Assembly: GCA_009911715.1 (NCBI GenBank)
Contig: CP047880.1
Coordinates: 310,001-374,000 of the forward strand
DNA from: Methanomassiliicoccaceae archaeon DOK
Lineage (GTDB): Archaea > Thermoplasmatota > Thermoplasmata > Methanomassiliicoccales > Methanomethylophilaceae
Length of the DNA: 64,000 nucleotides
Direction: 5' to 3'
The translations under genes were made by a program, and so were the position numbers. This document shows, piece by piece, positions 40,533 through 49,723 of the stretch (positions are counted from its first letter, which is position 1; every line of letters starts with the position of its first letter). Below the pieces are notes generated by a model. That model saw only the letters and a program-made list of their open reading frames with translations, did no database searches and had not been told where the DNA came from.

Positions 40533-42528
40533 ATCGGCGCCTGTACCTCGGATCGCCGGTCGCCCTGATGGTCAGTCTGACCTCGGTGGCATCGGTTCTG
40601 AACTGCTCCTCGCCGACTGACACCTTCTTGCTGTCGCAGAACTCCTCTATGGCGACATCGTCTGCTCCGGCCCTACTCGCCATCTCACGGACGTACTCGA
40701 TACCCTCGCGGCGCGTCTCTTCAAGACCCTCCTCGAAGGAGGTGTAGTACTTCCTCCCCAGTCTGGAGAACACTATGCACGCGTTAGTGGCCAGCTCCTT
40801 GCCCAGAACCGATTGTATCAGGATCTGGATGGACTCCACGACCTTCCCGCTGATGGCGCCTACGGCGTTGCCTATGTCGTAGTCCCGTGGAAGGACGAGC
40901 TCCGTCCCAAGTGCGGCCGCGACGCGGGGGAGCATGTCGTAGGAGGGTCCTCCAAGACCCACTATCGGCTTGTTCAGTCTGAAGCGCACATCGAAGTCCC
41001 TCCCCCGGGCCTCGTTCACTCCGTCCCTAACCAGGTCGTCGCCGTAGCCTTCCAGGGCACGGTCCGATCCTTCCGTCATGAGCTTCCTGATGATGGTGGT
41101 CCCGATGCGCTCCTGTATCATCGCGTCGATCCTGTCCACGAACTCGTCCGGGGTTATGCCCATGTTGGCCGCATGGTACATGATCGCCAGCTTCGACGCC
41201 TCTGCATCGTACCTGGTGAAGGTTCCGCGGTAATGCATCAGGTCGGTGGGGGTGAGCCCTATCCTCTGGATCATCCTGCGATTCTCCATCGTCTCGATGT
41301 GGAACGACACCGCGGGCTCTCCGAACTCCCATCTGGCATCCGCCATGCTGTGAGGCGTGCCGTCCACGAACTCGAGGAACCTGCGGTCGAGGTCGGTCAG
41401 ATCCCCGTCCTCGCCATCTCCAAGCCTGATGAAGTACTCCGTGTCCATGACGAGATTGCGCTGGTAGTTGGCGTAGTCCACGTCACGGGGGCCTCTGGCC
41501 ACCAGCAGCCGCAGCCACTCGGTTATCACCGGGTATCTGGCGGCGGCGACGCACAGCGGCGTGACCTTTACAGTCGACAGAGAAGGTATCCTGCCGTTGA
41601 CGACGATGCGGCTGTCCCCACCCAGTCCGGCGGTGGCTATGTCCGCCGCGGCGACCCTGGTCCGGAAACCGCCGATCAGAGCGCCCTCCTCCTCGAGGTG
41701 GACCCTGCCGTCACGGATGACCCCGACGTCCGTGGTGGTGCCGCCGATGTCCACCACGACGGCGTCGTCGAGTCCGGACAGCCTGCGGGCGCCGTTGATG
41801 CTCGACGCCGGACCGGAGAGTATCGTCTCCACGGGCCTCTCGCGTGCCATCTCCTCGCTCATTATGGAGCCGTCACCCTTGACGACCAGGAGCGGCGCGT
41901 CGATGCCGGACTCCTCCATTACAGCGTCCACCGAGTCGAGCAGCCTTCCAATGATGGGTATGAGCCTCGCGTTCATCACGCAGGTGGTGGTGCGTTCGTT
42001 GAATCCAAGGGACGAGGACAGCTCGTGCCCGCACACCGCCGGGACCCCCAGGATGTCGGAGGCCATGGCCTTGACGGCGTTCTCATGGTCGGGGTTCCTG
42101 ATGCTCATGAATCCTGTGATCGCCACGGAGTCGACCTTTCCTCTGACCGACTCCAGGAACGTTCTGACGGCCTCCAGGTCGAGGGGCTCGTCCTCCCGTC
42201 CCGAGGCCCTGTAGCTTCCGGAAACGTATGCGGTGAAATCAGCCTTCACGGGAACCGTGAGTTCGTGCCCCATGACCACCAGTGCGACCCTGCAGCCCCT
42301 GCCCTCGACCACGGAGTTCGTCGCCAGGGTGGTGGACAGGCTGACGACGTCTGTCTTTCTGAGGAGGTCACGGTCGAAACCCTCGATCGCGCCCCTGATT
42401 CCGCGGGACAGGTCGTCGTGCGTGGTCATCGATTTGGACCTCGCCAGTATCCTGCCGCCGTCTATGTCCAGCAGCACTGCGTCTGTGAACGTTCCCCCTG
42501 TGTCCAGTCCCAGCCCGATCCTCGTCAT
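40372..42528 (-). CDS. Hydantoinase/oxoprolinase (HyuA) family protein
   Basis: A 718-residue ORF in the ASKHA fold. It begins MTRIGLGLDTGGTFTDAVLL, with VVVDIGGTTTDVGVI in the middle and IVGLGGPSYDMLPRVAAALG as the second phosphate motif. HyuA-type enzymes cleave cyclic amides (hydantoins, oxoproline) with ATP. No HyuB partner is nearby. Family-like sequence ends near RATGDPRYR, and the last 54 residues (RFRSSCDRGPRRASGH onward) are the antisense of the HD gene, so the original stop codon seems lost. Function is uncertain. Confidence 0.82.
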   Translation of the reverse strand: MTRIGLGLDTGGTFTDAVLLDIDGGRILARSKSMTTHDDLSRGIRGAIEGFDRDLLRKTDVVSLSTTLATNSVVEGRGCRVALVVMGHELTVPVKADFTAYVSGSYRASGREDEPLDLEAVRTFLESVRGKVDSVAITGFMSIRNPDHENAVKAMASDILGVPAVCGHELSSSLGFNERTTTCVMNARLIPIIGRLLDSVDAVMEESGIDAPLLVVKGDGSIMSEEMARERPVETILSGPASSINGARRLSGLDDAVVVDIGGTTTDVGVIRDGRVHLEEEGALIGGFRTRVAAADIATAGLGGDSRIVVNGRIPSLSTVKVTPLCVAAARYPVITEWLRLLVARGPRDVDYANYQRNLVMDTEYFIRLGDGEDGDLTDLDRRFLEFVDGTPHSMADARWEFGEPAVSFHIETMENRRMIQRIGLTPTDLMHYRGTFTRYDAEASKLAIMYHAANMGITPDEFVDRIDAMIQERIGTTIIRKLMTEGSDRALEGYGDDLVRDGVNEARGRDFDVRFRLNKPIVGLGGPSYDMLPRVAAALGTELVLPRDYDIGNAVGAISGKVVESIQILIQSVLGKELATNACIVFSRLGRKYYTSFEEGLEETRREGIEYVREMASRAGADDVAIEEFCDSKKVSVGEEQFRTDATEVRLTIRATGDPRYRRRFRSSCDRGPRRASGHLSRDLCRSACHGCPSRPLGACWRICRSGERCWPPCTPP

Positions 42529-42629
42529 GCGGAATCCTCCTAAGAAGCGATGGAATGAAATCGGGCCATCCGACGATAAACATGCCGAATGGCGGGGTAA
42601 GTGGTTGGGAAGAGGTTTCGGACGAAGTC

Positions 42630-43904
42630 TCAGTTGTGCCTGTCGATGACTTCCTGTCCGCGCATGTAGGGCCTGAGGACCTCGGGGATAGTGACGGTGC
42701 CGTCCTTGTTCTGGTAGTTCTCGAGGATGGCAACCATCGTCCTGGGCAGGGCGAGTCCGGAACCGTTGAGGGTGTGGACGAACTCGCTCTTCAGGTGGGG
42801 CTCGGGCCTGTACTTGATCCTGGCCCTCCTGGCCTGGAAGTCGGTGAAGTTGCTGCACGAGGATGCCTCGAGCCAGGCGTCCTTTCCGGGGGCGTAGAGC
42901 TCCAGGTCATAGCACTTGGAGCAGGAGAAGCTCATGTCTCCCGTGCACAGGAGCAGGACCCTGTAGGGGAGTCCGAGGCCGTTGATGAGGTCCTCGGCGT
43001 TCTGCCTCAGCTCCTCCAGCCTGGCGTAGGAGTTCTCGGGGAGGACGAAGTTGACCATCTCGACCTTGTTGAACTCGTGGACCCTGATGATTCCCCTGGT
43101 GTCGGCGTGCTTCCCGACCTCCCTCCTGAACGAGGGGAGGTACGCGGTCCAGTAGATCGGGAGCTGGCTCTTGTCCAGGATCTCGTCCTGGAGGAGGTTG
43201 GTTACGGGCACCTCGGCAGTGGGGTTGAGGAACATGTCGTCCCTCTCGAGGTAGTACATGTCGTCCTTCAGGTTGGGGTACTGCCCGGTTCCGATGACCG
43301 CGGCCTTGTTCACGACCACGGGCGGGAACAGCTCGGTGTAGCCCTGGTCCTGGTGCGTGTCCAGGAAGTAGTTGATGAGGGCCCTCTCGAGCCTGGCCCC
43401 GTCGCCCTTCAGGCAGTAGAATCCGCTGCCGGCGACCTTGACGGCCCTGTCGAAGTCGATGATGTCCAGGTCCTCGGCGATCTCCCAGTGCTCCTTGGGC
43501 TTGAAGTCGAACTTCCTCTTCTCGCCCTTCTCGTACACCACGACGTTGTCGTGCTCGTCCTTCCCTATGGGGACGGACTCGTGGGGGATGTTCGGGATGT
43601 TGAGGACGCAGTCCTGGCGGATGTCCTCGAGCTCGGCCATCCTGTCGTCGTTGGCCTTGATCTTGTCGGAGACCTCCCTCATCTCCTTGATGCGCGCGTC
43701 CTTCTCCTCGCCCTTGGGCATCTTGGAGATCTGCAGGGAGACCTCGTTCCTGGTCTGCCTGAGGCGGTTGTTCTCATCGGTGAGCGCCCTCCACTCGGAG
43801 TCGGCGTTGAGGAACCTGTCGAGGATCGCGTCGTCCTTGTTCCTGTTCTTAAGCATGGTCCTGATCATGTCAGGGTTTGATCTGATGACGTTGACGTCAA
43901 GCAT
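42630..43904 (-). CDS. serS: Seryl-tRNA synthetase
   Basis: Charges tRNA-Ser (and tRNA-Sec where present). The 424-residue protein is the common (bacterial-type) SerRS, not the rare methanogen type: N-terminal coiled-coil tRNA-binding arm (residues about 25-100), then class II motif 2 (FRREVGKHADTRGIIRVHEFNKVEM) and motif 3 (GSGLALPRTMVAILENYQ). ATG 43904 (MLDVNVIRSNPD) is chosen, with GAGGTG upstream on the minus strand. It overlaps the YhbY gene by 8 bases. Confidence 0.95.
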   Translation of the reverse strand: MLDVNVIRSNPDMIRTMLKNRNKDDAILDRFLNADSEWRALTDENNRLRQTRNEVSLQISKMPKGEEKDARIKEMREVSDKIKANDDRMAELEDIRQDCVLNIPNIPHESVPIGKDEHDNVVVYEKGEKRKFDFKPKEHWEIAEDLDIIDFDRAVKVAGSGFYCLKGDGARLERALINYFLDTHQDQGYTELFPPVVVNKAAVIGTGQYPNLKDDMYYLERDDMFLNPTAEVPVTNLLQDEILDKSQLPIYWTAYLPSFRREVGKHADTRGIIRVHEFNKVEMVNFVLPENSYARLEELRQNAEDLINGLGLPYRVLLLCTGDMSFSCSKCYDLELYAPGKDAWLEASSCSNFTDFQARRARIKYRPEPHLKSEFVHTLNGSGLALPRTMVAILENYQNKDGTVTIPEVLRPYMRGQEVIDRHN

Positions 43905-44208
43905 CGGAAACACCTCGGAACTTCTTCTGGCTGAGGGACGTCCACGTGCGTTTGTCCGTGAGGACGATGACGCTCCCGCGCACGTCCACAGCGATCGCTC
44001 CGGTGGCCTCCTCGATCGACTCGGCCGCTCCCTTCGCATCGTCGTCCGAGTTGGAGAGCACCTTCACCTTGATCAGGCGGTTCTTCTTCAGCTGGTTGAC
44101 GATCTCGTCGAAGACGCCCTGGTCGAGGCCGTCCTTGCCGACATGGACCGTGGGGCTGATGTCGTTGGCCCTTCTCATGAGCTCCTTCCTAGCGTCCTTC
44201 TCAGTCAT
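43897..44208 (-). CDS. YhbY-like CRM-domain RNA-binding protein
   Basis: A 103-residue single CRM domain: VHVGKDGLDQGVFDEIVNQLKKNRLIKVKVL is the diagnostic stretch, related to YhbY that associates with the pre-50S subunit. A ribosome-assembly role is inferred from the family. It sits between rnp4 and serS with 8-base overlaps on both sides, forming a translation-related operon. Confidence 0.9.
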   Translation of the reverse strand: MTEKDARKELMRRANDISPTVHVGKDGLDQGVFDEIVNQLKKNRLIKVKVLSNSDDDAKGAAESIEEATGAIAVDVRGSVIVLTDKRTWTSLSQKKFRGVSDA

Positions 44209-44524
44209 GTGATTGCTCCTTCAGGTACGGTCTGCGGCGGATCTCTCCGCACATGCCGCATGTAACGCACACCATGTGGTTGCCCAGGCGGACGGTGCAG
44301 TTCCTCCCCGGCATGAGGGGGATCCCGCATCCGTCGCAAATAGGGACGTCCTGGGGCAGGGGGACCTGCGTCTTGGCGCCGATGCGCCTAGCGATCTCCA
44401 CATACCTCCTGGCACGCTCCGGCCTGTCCTCGCGGACAGCCTCTGCGGCGAGACCGAGTAGCCTGTCCATGCGCTCCCTGCCGATGTCGTTGAGTACCTT
44501 CTGCGGGACGCGCCTTCTGCTCAT
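44201..44524 (-). CDS. rnp4: Ribonuclease P protein component 4 (Rpp21 homologue)
   Basis: A 107-residue subunit of the tRNA 5'-processing enzyme. The N-terminal helix pair (IGRERMDRLLGLAAEAV...ARRYVEIARRIGAK) and the zinc ribbon C63-C66-C86-C89 (CDGC, CVTC) are those of archaeal Rnp4. First gene of the rnp4-yhbY-serS unit; CTTATTATA on the minus strand (44567-44575) is a likely TATA box. The RNase P RNA gene was not seen in this window. Confidence 0.93.
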   Translation of the reverse strand: MSRRRVPQKVLNDIGRERMDRLLGLAAEAVREDRPERARRYVEIARRIGAKTQVPLPQDVPICDGCGIPLMPGRNCTVRLGNHMVCVTCGMCGEIRRRPYLKEQSHD

Positions 44525-44585
44525 ACGGTGTGCTCCGGACGTTCCGATTACAGCGGTCCTATAATAAGGTCACGCACACGCGTTA

Positions 44586-45563
44586 TTACTCGGACGGTGT
44601 CGGATCCGGTCCGCCGTCCAGGGGGCACATCCTGTCGAGGAGCCCGCGGACCTTGGGATTGTCCGGCGCCGTCCCGTCGCGGTGCGAGTGCCAGAGGTCC
44701 ACGAACTTCCTGTGGAATCCGATGACGCATCCGTCCCAGGTATCCGCGGAGGACTCCAGCCCGAGGTCGTCGCACCTCAGGTGCCAGGCGGAAGCGCGTG
44801 CGTAGTAGCTCGGCACCCCCTCGAGCGGGTAGACGAGGCCGATGTCCCTCCCGGCGGAAATGCCCCTCAGGAACACCGCCCCCGGGAACGTGTAGCAGTT
44901 CTCGACGGCCCTGAGCTCCACGATGCGGTCCATCTCGTCCCTGATCACGGTGCCCATGGCGATGACGGGCCCTGCCGCGGCGAAGTCCTCCTGCTCGTAT
45001 CTCGAGATTCCGCTGGTGTAGCTTACGGGAACCAGCGAGGCCCCGTTGGAAATCGCCCAGCGTCCCTTCCTCTCCGGGTCCTTGACGATGACGCCCATGA
45101 GGCCGCCGCCGTGGGCGCGGGTGACGGCTCCCGCCATGCCTGTGACCCAAACCGTGTCGATGTCCGAGAACGGGTGGAGGTCCTCCCCGTAGCCGTGGAG
45201 GAGTGTGCATCCCTCCAGGTCGTGGAAGATGTCGAGGACGATCCCGGCGATCCTCTTCCTGCCGGGGACGTCCGGGTAGCTGTCGTCCATCCAGGTGCCG
45301 CGGGTGGTCCCGCCGAGGTAGTCCAGGGTCTCGTCCAGGAACCGCCTGGCATCATGTGCCAGCGCCCCCTGCGATCCGATGCCCAGGTGTGCGTACAGGC
45401 TCTCGGGGACGTCGCCCTGCAGCCTGAGCTCAGCCCTCACGATGCCGCGACAGATCTCGGAGAAGAGGCGGTCGATGTCCGACAGGACGGCCTCGGTCAC
45501 GCGATCGTCGGCGGACACCTCCGGATCAGTCGACGACACGACCCTGACGATGTAGCTCCCCAT
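44586..45563 (-). CDS. Uncharacterised protein, tandem paralogue 1
   Basis: A 325-residue cytosolic protein not assigned to a known family. It is clearly related to the gene just upstream on the same strand. Shared landmarks in order: LRLQ near the N-terminus, DLEGCTLLHGYGEDL (versus HLEGYDMRYGRGDDL), GRWAISNG, AAGPVIAMGTV, VENCYTFPGAVFLR, GRDIGLVYPLEGVPSYYA and a C-terminal WDGCVIGFHRKFVDLW. The conserved Trp-Asp-x-Cys-Val-Ile-x-Phe-His near the end is distinctive. No membrane span or signal peptide. Function unknown. Confidence 0.75.
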   Translation of the reverse strand: MGSYIVRVVSSTDPEVSADDRVTEAVLSDIDRLFSEICRGIVRAELRLQGDVPESLYAHLGIGSQGALAHDARRFLDETLDYLGGTTRGTWMDDSYPDVPGRKRIAGIVLDIFHDLEGCTLLHGYGEDLHPFSDIDTVWVTGMAGAVTRAHGGGLMGVIVKDPERKGRWAISNGASLVPVSYTSGISRYEQEDFAAAGPVIAMGTVIRDEMDRIVELRAVENCYTFPGAVFLRGISAGRDIGLVYPLEGVPSYYARASAWHLRCDDLGLESSADTWDGCVIGFHRKFVDLWHSHRDGTAPDNPKVRGLLDRMCPLDGGPDPTPSE

Positions 45564-45602
45564 GCTACGGGAATCGCACCGTGACCTTAAAACGGAACGG
45601 GT

Positions 45603-46622
45603 TCAGACGGTCACGGGCACCATGGACAGGAGCAGGTCGCGTATCTCCTTCTCCTCGCCCTCGAACTCGTCGTCGGTCTCCGCGTAGGTCTCGAAGAGGA
45701 ACTCGAAGTACTCGTGGAACGCGATGACGCACTCGTCCCAGCTGGGCTTGGCCTCGGATATGCCGAGGGCCTCGCAGTCGAGTGTCCAGAGCCCCTTCTT
45801 CGCGTTGTATCCCGGGCTGGCCTCCACGGGGTTGAGAAGCACGATGTCCCTGTCGGCGGTTATTATCCTGTGGAACTTGACGGTCGGGAAGGAGTAGCAT
45901 CCGACGACGGCCCTCATCTCCTTGACGTCCCCCTCGTCACCGGTGACCACAGTGCCAGACGCTATGAGCGGGCCCGCCTCAGCGAACAGCGGGATGTCAG
46001 TGGATGATATGTTGCTCGCGAACGTTATCGGGACGCAGTCCTTCCCGTTCGAGATGAGCCAGCGGTTCTTCCTGACAGGGTCCTGGGAGATGGTCCCGAT
46101 GACGGCTCCCTGGAACGAGACGGATGTGTCCTCCGCCAGGGCCCTGACCGCGTCCTTGCGGGTGAGTCTGAACTTCTTCAGGTCGTCTCCCCTGCCGTAG
46201 CGCATGTCGTAGCCTTCCAGATGGTCGGACAGAGCCATGATGTCCCTCGCGAGTCTCCTGCGTGCCAGCGCCTCGCGGTGGTTCCCGGGCTCCGACCATG
46301 TGTCGGGCATGTTGGCTATGTCCAGCTCCCTCATGAGCTGGTTCAGTGCGTCCAGCATGAGCGTGTCCTCCCTCTCGGAGGACGCTCCGACGTCCGTCCC
46401 CGACGCTGAGCCCATCGCGAGGTCGAACCTCCTGGTAAGCTCCTCGGGGATGGAGTTCTGCAGTCTCAGCTCCTGCCTGATCATCATCGAGCCGATGTCT
46501 GATATCAGGTTCTGCACGTCGACCATGGTCTGTCCCGCCACTGACACGGGCACATGGGCGTTCTCGTCATCTGTCGGGACCACTTTGAAGTTGAAAGGCT
46601 GCATCTGGATCTGGACGGTCAT
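45603..46622 (-). CDS. Uncharacterised protein, tandem paralogue 2
   Basis: A 339-residue paralogue of the previous entry, 39 bases upstream. Matching landmarks: LRLQN, HLEGYDMRYGRGDDLKK, NRWLISNG, EAGPLIASGTV, VVGCYSFPTVKFHR, DRDIVLLNPVEASPGYNA and WDECVIAFHEYFEFLF. The more regular sequence suggests it is the less diverged copy. The two probably arose by duplication and may form a hetero-oligomer; no catalytic motif was recognised. uL16 diverges from it with a 161-base gap. Confidence 0.75.
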   Translation of the reverse strand: MTVQIQMQPFNFKVVPTDDENAHVPVSVAGQTMVDVQNLISDIGSMMIRQELRLQNSIPEELTRRFDLAMGSASGTDVGASSEREDTLMLDALNQLMRELDIANMPDTWSEPGNHREALARRRLARDIMALSDHLEGYDMRYGRGDDLKKFRLTRKDAVRALAEDTSVSFQGAVIGTISQDPVRKNRWLISNGKDCVPITFASNISSTDIPLFAEAGPLIASGTVVTGDEGDVKEMRAVVGCYSFPTVKFHRIITADRDIVLLNPVEASPGYNAKKGLWTLDCEALGISEAKPSWDECVIAFHEYFEFLFETYAETDDEFEGEEKEIRDLLLSMVPVTV

Positions 46623-46783
46623 GGGCCCGAAGCCTACTTATTCTTTAGGGAGTTGCGGGACGCGTGCGTGCGTACCTAATGCGCCCGAAAACGACGAAAC
46701 GCTTATATGCGGGACGTATATCGGCAGTCAGTTGACACGGAGCCGTAGCGCTCCGATTGCATTCACAATCCAAGGTGGTTTAA

Positions 46784-47302
46784 ATGGTAAGAAAGCCCGC
46801 TTCGATGTACAGGCAGATCAAAGGTCAGGCGTACACACGCCGCGAATACATGGGTGGAGTCCCCGCCAGCAGGGTTTCCCAGTACGAGATGGGAAACCTC
46901 CGCGAGGACTTCCCCGTCGTCCTCACCCTCAGGGTGAAGAACCGTGTCCAGATCAGGCACACCTCCATCGAGGCCGGCCGTATCGCCGCCAACAAGGTCC
47001 TGAACGGACAGATCGGTGTCGCCAACTACCACATGACCGTGAGGGCCTACCCCCACGTCGTCCTGAGGGAGAACAAGCTGGCCACCGGCGCAGGAGCGGA
47101 CCGTGTTTCGAGCGGAATGCGCCAGGGATTCGGAAAGACCGTCGGAACCGCTGCCAGGCTCGAGCGCAACCAGGCAATCCTGACAGTCCGCGTCCCCGCC
47201 GAGAAGGCGGTCATCGCCAAGGACGCCCTTTGGAGGGCATCCATGAAGTTCCCCTCCCCCTGCTACATCGATGTCGAGAAGGGACAGGAACTCATCCTGT
47301 AA
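46784..47302 (+). CDS. rpl10e: Large-subunit ribosomal protein uL16 (L10e)
   Basis: A 172-residue component of the 50S tRNA-binding region. The archaeal/eukaryal L10e start MVRKPASMYRQIKGQAYTRR and the middle segment GMRQGFGKTVGTAA (the P-site loop area) are typical. CGCTTATATGC at 46700-46710 is a strong TATA box; the leader would be about 50 bases, with AAGGTGG before the ATG. dph2 starts on the base right after the stop codon. Confidence 0.96.
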   Translation: MVRKPASMYRQIKGQAYTRREYMGGVPASRVSQYEMGNLREDFPVVLTLRVKNRVQIRHTSIEAGRIAANKVLNGQIGVANYHMTVRAYPHVVLRENKLATGAGADRVSSGMRQGFGKTVGTAARLERNQAILTVRVPAEKAVIAKDALWRASMKFPSPCYIDVEKGQELIL

Positions 47303-48286
47303 ATGTTCGATTTCGAACTGGAAACCATATCACGCTGGATTAGCGACGGGGGCTTCGCCTCCGTCGCACTCCAGATGCCTGAGGGCCTGAAGATCCGGGC
47401 CCCCGAGATTTCTGAATTCATCGAGAGGGAGACCGGTGCCATCCCGGTCATCGTGGGACGTCCGTGCTACGGCGCCTGCGACCTCTTCGACTACCGCGGC
47501 TGGGCGGAGGCTCTCATACACTTCGGTCACTCCCCCATACCGTCCCAGGGCGAGGATCCGAACGTCCTCTACATAGAGTCCCGTTCCGACGCCGATGTCG
47601 ACGGGTCGGTGCTGGAGTCCCTGGTCGACCTTCCGCAGAGGGTCGGTCTGCTGGCGACCGTGCAGTACCTGGGGCTGATCCCCAAGGTGAAGGGTATCCT
47701 GGAGTCATCAGGGAGGGCCGTGTCCGTCGGTGTCGGCGACGGGAGGATATGCCATCCGGGGCAGGTCCTCGGCTGCAACTGCAGCGCCGCCGAGGCGGTG
47801 GACGCCGATGTGGACGCGTTCCTGTTCATAGGGGAGGGCGACTTCCACCCGCTGGCCGCCGCGTTCGGGATGGAGAAGCCCGTGCTGGTCCTCAACCCCG
47901 TCACAGGGGAGGTCAGGGACATGGCGCCGGTCAGGGACAGGATCCTCCGCAGGCGCTTCGCCGCGATACAGGGTGCGAGGGATGCGCAGAGCTTCCTGGT
48001 CATCGTGTGCAGCAAGATAGGTCAGAACCGCTCGGAACTGGCGGACAGGATGGTGGCGATGCTCAGGGATCACGGCAGGACGGCCCACAAGGTCGTTATC
48101 GAGGAGATCAACCCCAATGCGCTCATGTCGTACCAGGTGGACGCGTTCGTCAACACGGCATGCCCGCGCATAGCCATGGACGATGCCGCCAGGTACCCGA
48201 AGCCGATGCTGACCCCGCCTGAGCTCGAGATCGCCCTGGGCGAGAGGGAGTGGGGACAGTATCTGTTCGACCAGATCCGCCCCTGA
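47303..48286 (+). CDS. dph2: Diphthamide synthase, 3-amino-3-carboxypropyl transfer enzyme
   Basis: Non-canonical radical-SAM enzyme that transfers the aminocarboxypropyl group of SAM to a histidine of elongation factor 2. The 327-residue protein has the three cluster cysteines as C59 (GACDLF), C158 or C160 (LGCNC) and C287 (NTACPRIAM), close to C59, C163 and C287 of the Pyrococcus enzyme. It is translated directly after uL16 with no gap, joining two translation genes. Anaerobic handling of the 4Fe-4S cluster is expected. Confidence 0.94.
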   Translation: MFDFELETISRWISDGGFASVALQMPEGLKIRAPEISEFIERETGAIPVIVGRPCYGACDLFDYRGWAEALIHFGHSPIPSQGEDPNVLYIESRSDADVDGSVLESLVDLPQRVGLLATVQYLGLIPKVKGILESSGRAVSVGVGDGRICHPGQVLGCNCSAAEAVDADVDAFLFIGEGDFHPLAAAFGMEKPVLVLNPVTGEVRDMAPVRDRILRRRFAAIQGARDAQSFLVIVCSKIGQNRSELADRMVAMLRDHGRTAHKVVIEEINPNALMSYQVDAFVNTACPRIAMDDAARYPKPMLTPPELEIALGEREWGQYLFDQIRP

Positions 48287-48350
48287 ATGTTCGGAAACGA
48301 ATCACGTTGGTTCTCTAACATTTTATATGCGCGCGCGTGTAGGCCGAGGC

Positions 48351-48971
48351 ATGGAGTTCAAAGACGCCGTCTCGGCCAGACGTTCCGAGTACATGCTGGA
48401 TGCAGCCGACGTGGATGTCGACGCGGTCGTATCCGTCCTCAGATCCATCGCGGGCAAGGTCCCATCCTCCTTCAACGCCCAGTCGGCGAGGATGTTCGTG
48501 CTGTCCGGCGAGGACCACGAGAGGTTCTGGGGGATCGTCGAGGACATCCTCGCTGAGAGGTCGAAGGACGCCGAGAGGTTCAAGGCTACGCGTGCGAAGC
48601 TGGCGACCTTCCGCGCCGCCGCAGGCACGATACTGTTCTACGAGATCGATGCCAAGACCGAGGCGCTCATGGAGGAGCACCCGAGCTATAGGGACCTCTT
48701 CCCCCAGTGGGCGGAGCATGGGAACGCGATGCTGCAGTTCGCCTCATGGGTTGCCATCCGCGACATGGGTCTCGGGGCCAACATACAGCACTACAACCCG
48801 ATTATCGATTCCAGGGTGGCGGACGAGTTCGGGATCCCATCAGGATACAGGCTGATCGCGCAGATGGTCTTCGGCAGGGTGGTCACCCCGGCGGGACCGA
48901 AGGACAAGCTCTCCGGTGACGACATCGTCATTGTAGCCCACGCCAATAATAATAATGAAAAGGATATGTGA
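48351..48971 (+). CDS. Nitroreductase-family FMN protein (Frm2/Hbn1-like)
   Basis: A 206-residue flavoprotein. PSSFNAQSARMFVLSGEDHERFW near residues 39-61 and LQFASWVAIRDMGLGANIQHYNP in the second half are characteristic of the nitroreductase subgroup related to yeast Frm2. The natural substrate is unknown. TTTTATATG at 48321-48329 is a TATA box about 25 bases from ATG 48351, giving a leaderless start; the extension upstream is rejected. The C-terminus NNNNEKDM comes from an AAT repeat. mtxX follows after 6 bases. Confidence 0.88.
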   Translation: MEFKDAVSARRSEYMLDAADVDVDAVVSVLRSIAGKVPSSFNAQSARMFVLSGEDHERFWGIVEDILAERSKDAERFKATRAKLATFRAAAGTILFYEIDAKTEALMEEHPSYRDLFPQWAEHGNAMLQFASWVAIRDMGLGANIQHYNPIIDSRVADEFGIPSGYRLIAQMVFGRVVTPAGPKDKLSGDDIVIVAHANNNNEKDM

Positions 48972-48977
48972 GGCCAG

Positions 48978-49721
48978 ATGTTCACTTCCAAAACCCTTCT
49001 GAGCGGTGACCTGCCCGACGTCAGGGTGGGCATCGGTCGCGGATCCGATGTGGGGAACGTAGAGAGGAGCGTTCTCGCGATGGAGGGCCGCGACATCCGC
49101 ATATACGATGACCCCAACGAACTGGTCTCCGACCTGGTGTCGGGGAGGATCGACGCAGCCGTCCGCGGCGACATGTCCTCGTCCATGCTCCTGCCGATTC
49201 TGAAGAAAGGACTCGGAGTCAAGGGACTCGAGAGGGTTGCCTTCATGGAGCCCCAGGGAGGGAAGCTCATCATCCTGTCCCCCGTCGGCATAGACGAGGG
49301 ATGGACCGAGGACCAGAGGTACGACCTCGCCGTGAGGTCCGCCCGGCTCGCCCGCAAGGTCGGCATGGGCGACAGGATCGCCGTGATGTCGGGAGGGAGG
49401 TGCGAGGACGTCGGCAGATGCAAGGCGGTCGACAGGTCCATCGAGAGCGCCAGGGCGATCGTCAAGCGCCTGGTCGCTGACGGTTACGACGCATACCACT
49501 CGCAGATCCTCATAGAGGATGCGGTCAGGGAGGCGGACATCATAATCGCGCCCGAGGGGATCACGGGCAACATAATATTCAGGACGATGCACCTGGTGGG
49601 AGGGGCCAAGGCCCTCGGCGCACCGGTCGTCAACTCGGACAGGGTGTTCATCGACACATCCCGTGCCAAAACGGATTACAGGGACTCGCTCGCCCTGGCA
49701 ATGAGACTTTCGGAGGAATGA
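48978..49721 (+). CDS. mtxX: Methanogenesis marker protein 4 (MtxX)
   Basis: A 247-residue protein related to phosphate acyltransferases, found in methanogens and annotated as a putative methyltransferase MtxX; its reaction is not established. The sequence SVLAMEGRDIRIYDDPNELV, SGRIDAAVRGDMSSS and RTMHLVGGAKALGAPVVN fit the family. It supports the organism being a methanogen. It overlaps the queD start region and is probably transcribed with queD, queC and queE. Confidence 0.85.
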   Translation: MFTSKTLLSGDLPDVRVGIGRGSDVGNVERSVLAMEGRDIRIYDDPNELVSDLVSGRIDAAVRGDMSSSMLLPILKKGLGVKGLERVAFMEPQGGKLIILSPVGIDEGWTEDQRYDLAVRSARLARKVGMGDRIAVMSGGRCEDVGRCKAVDRSIESARAIVKRLVADGYDAYHSQILIEDAVREADIIIAPEGITGNIIFRTMHLVGGAKALGAPVVNSDRVFIDTSRAKTDYRDSLALAMRLSEE

Positions 49722-49723
49722 GA

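Noticed and set aside
40813-42543. A 576-codon plus-strand frame opposite the hydantoinase-family gene
   Set aside because: No domain, and its composition is that of an antisense shadow.
48945-48960. AAT trinucleotide run at the end of the nitroreductase gene as a possible variable repeat
   Set aside because: Only about five imperfect units, at the very C-terminus; no sign of functional importance.
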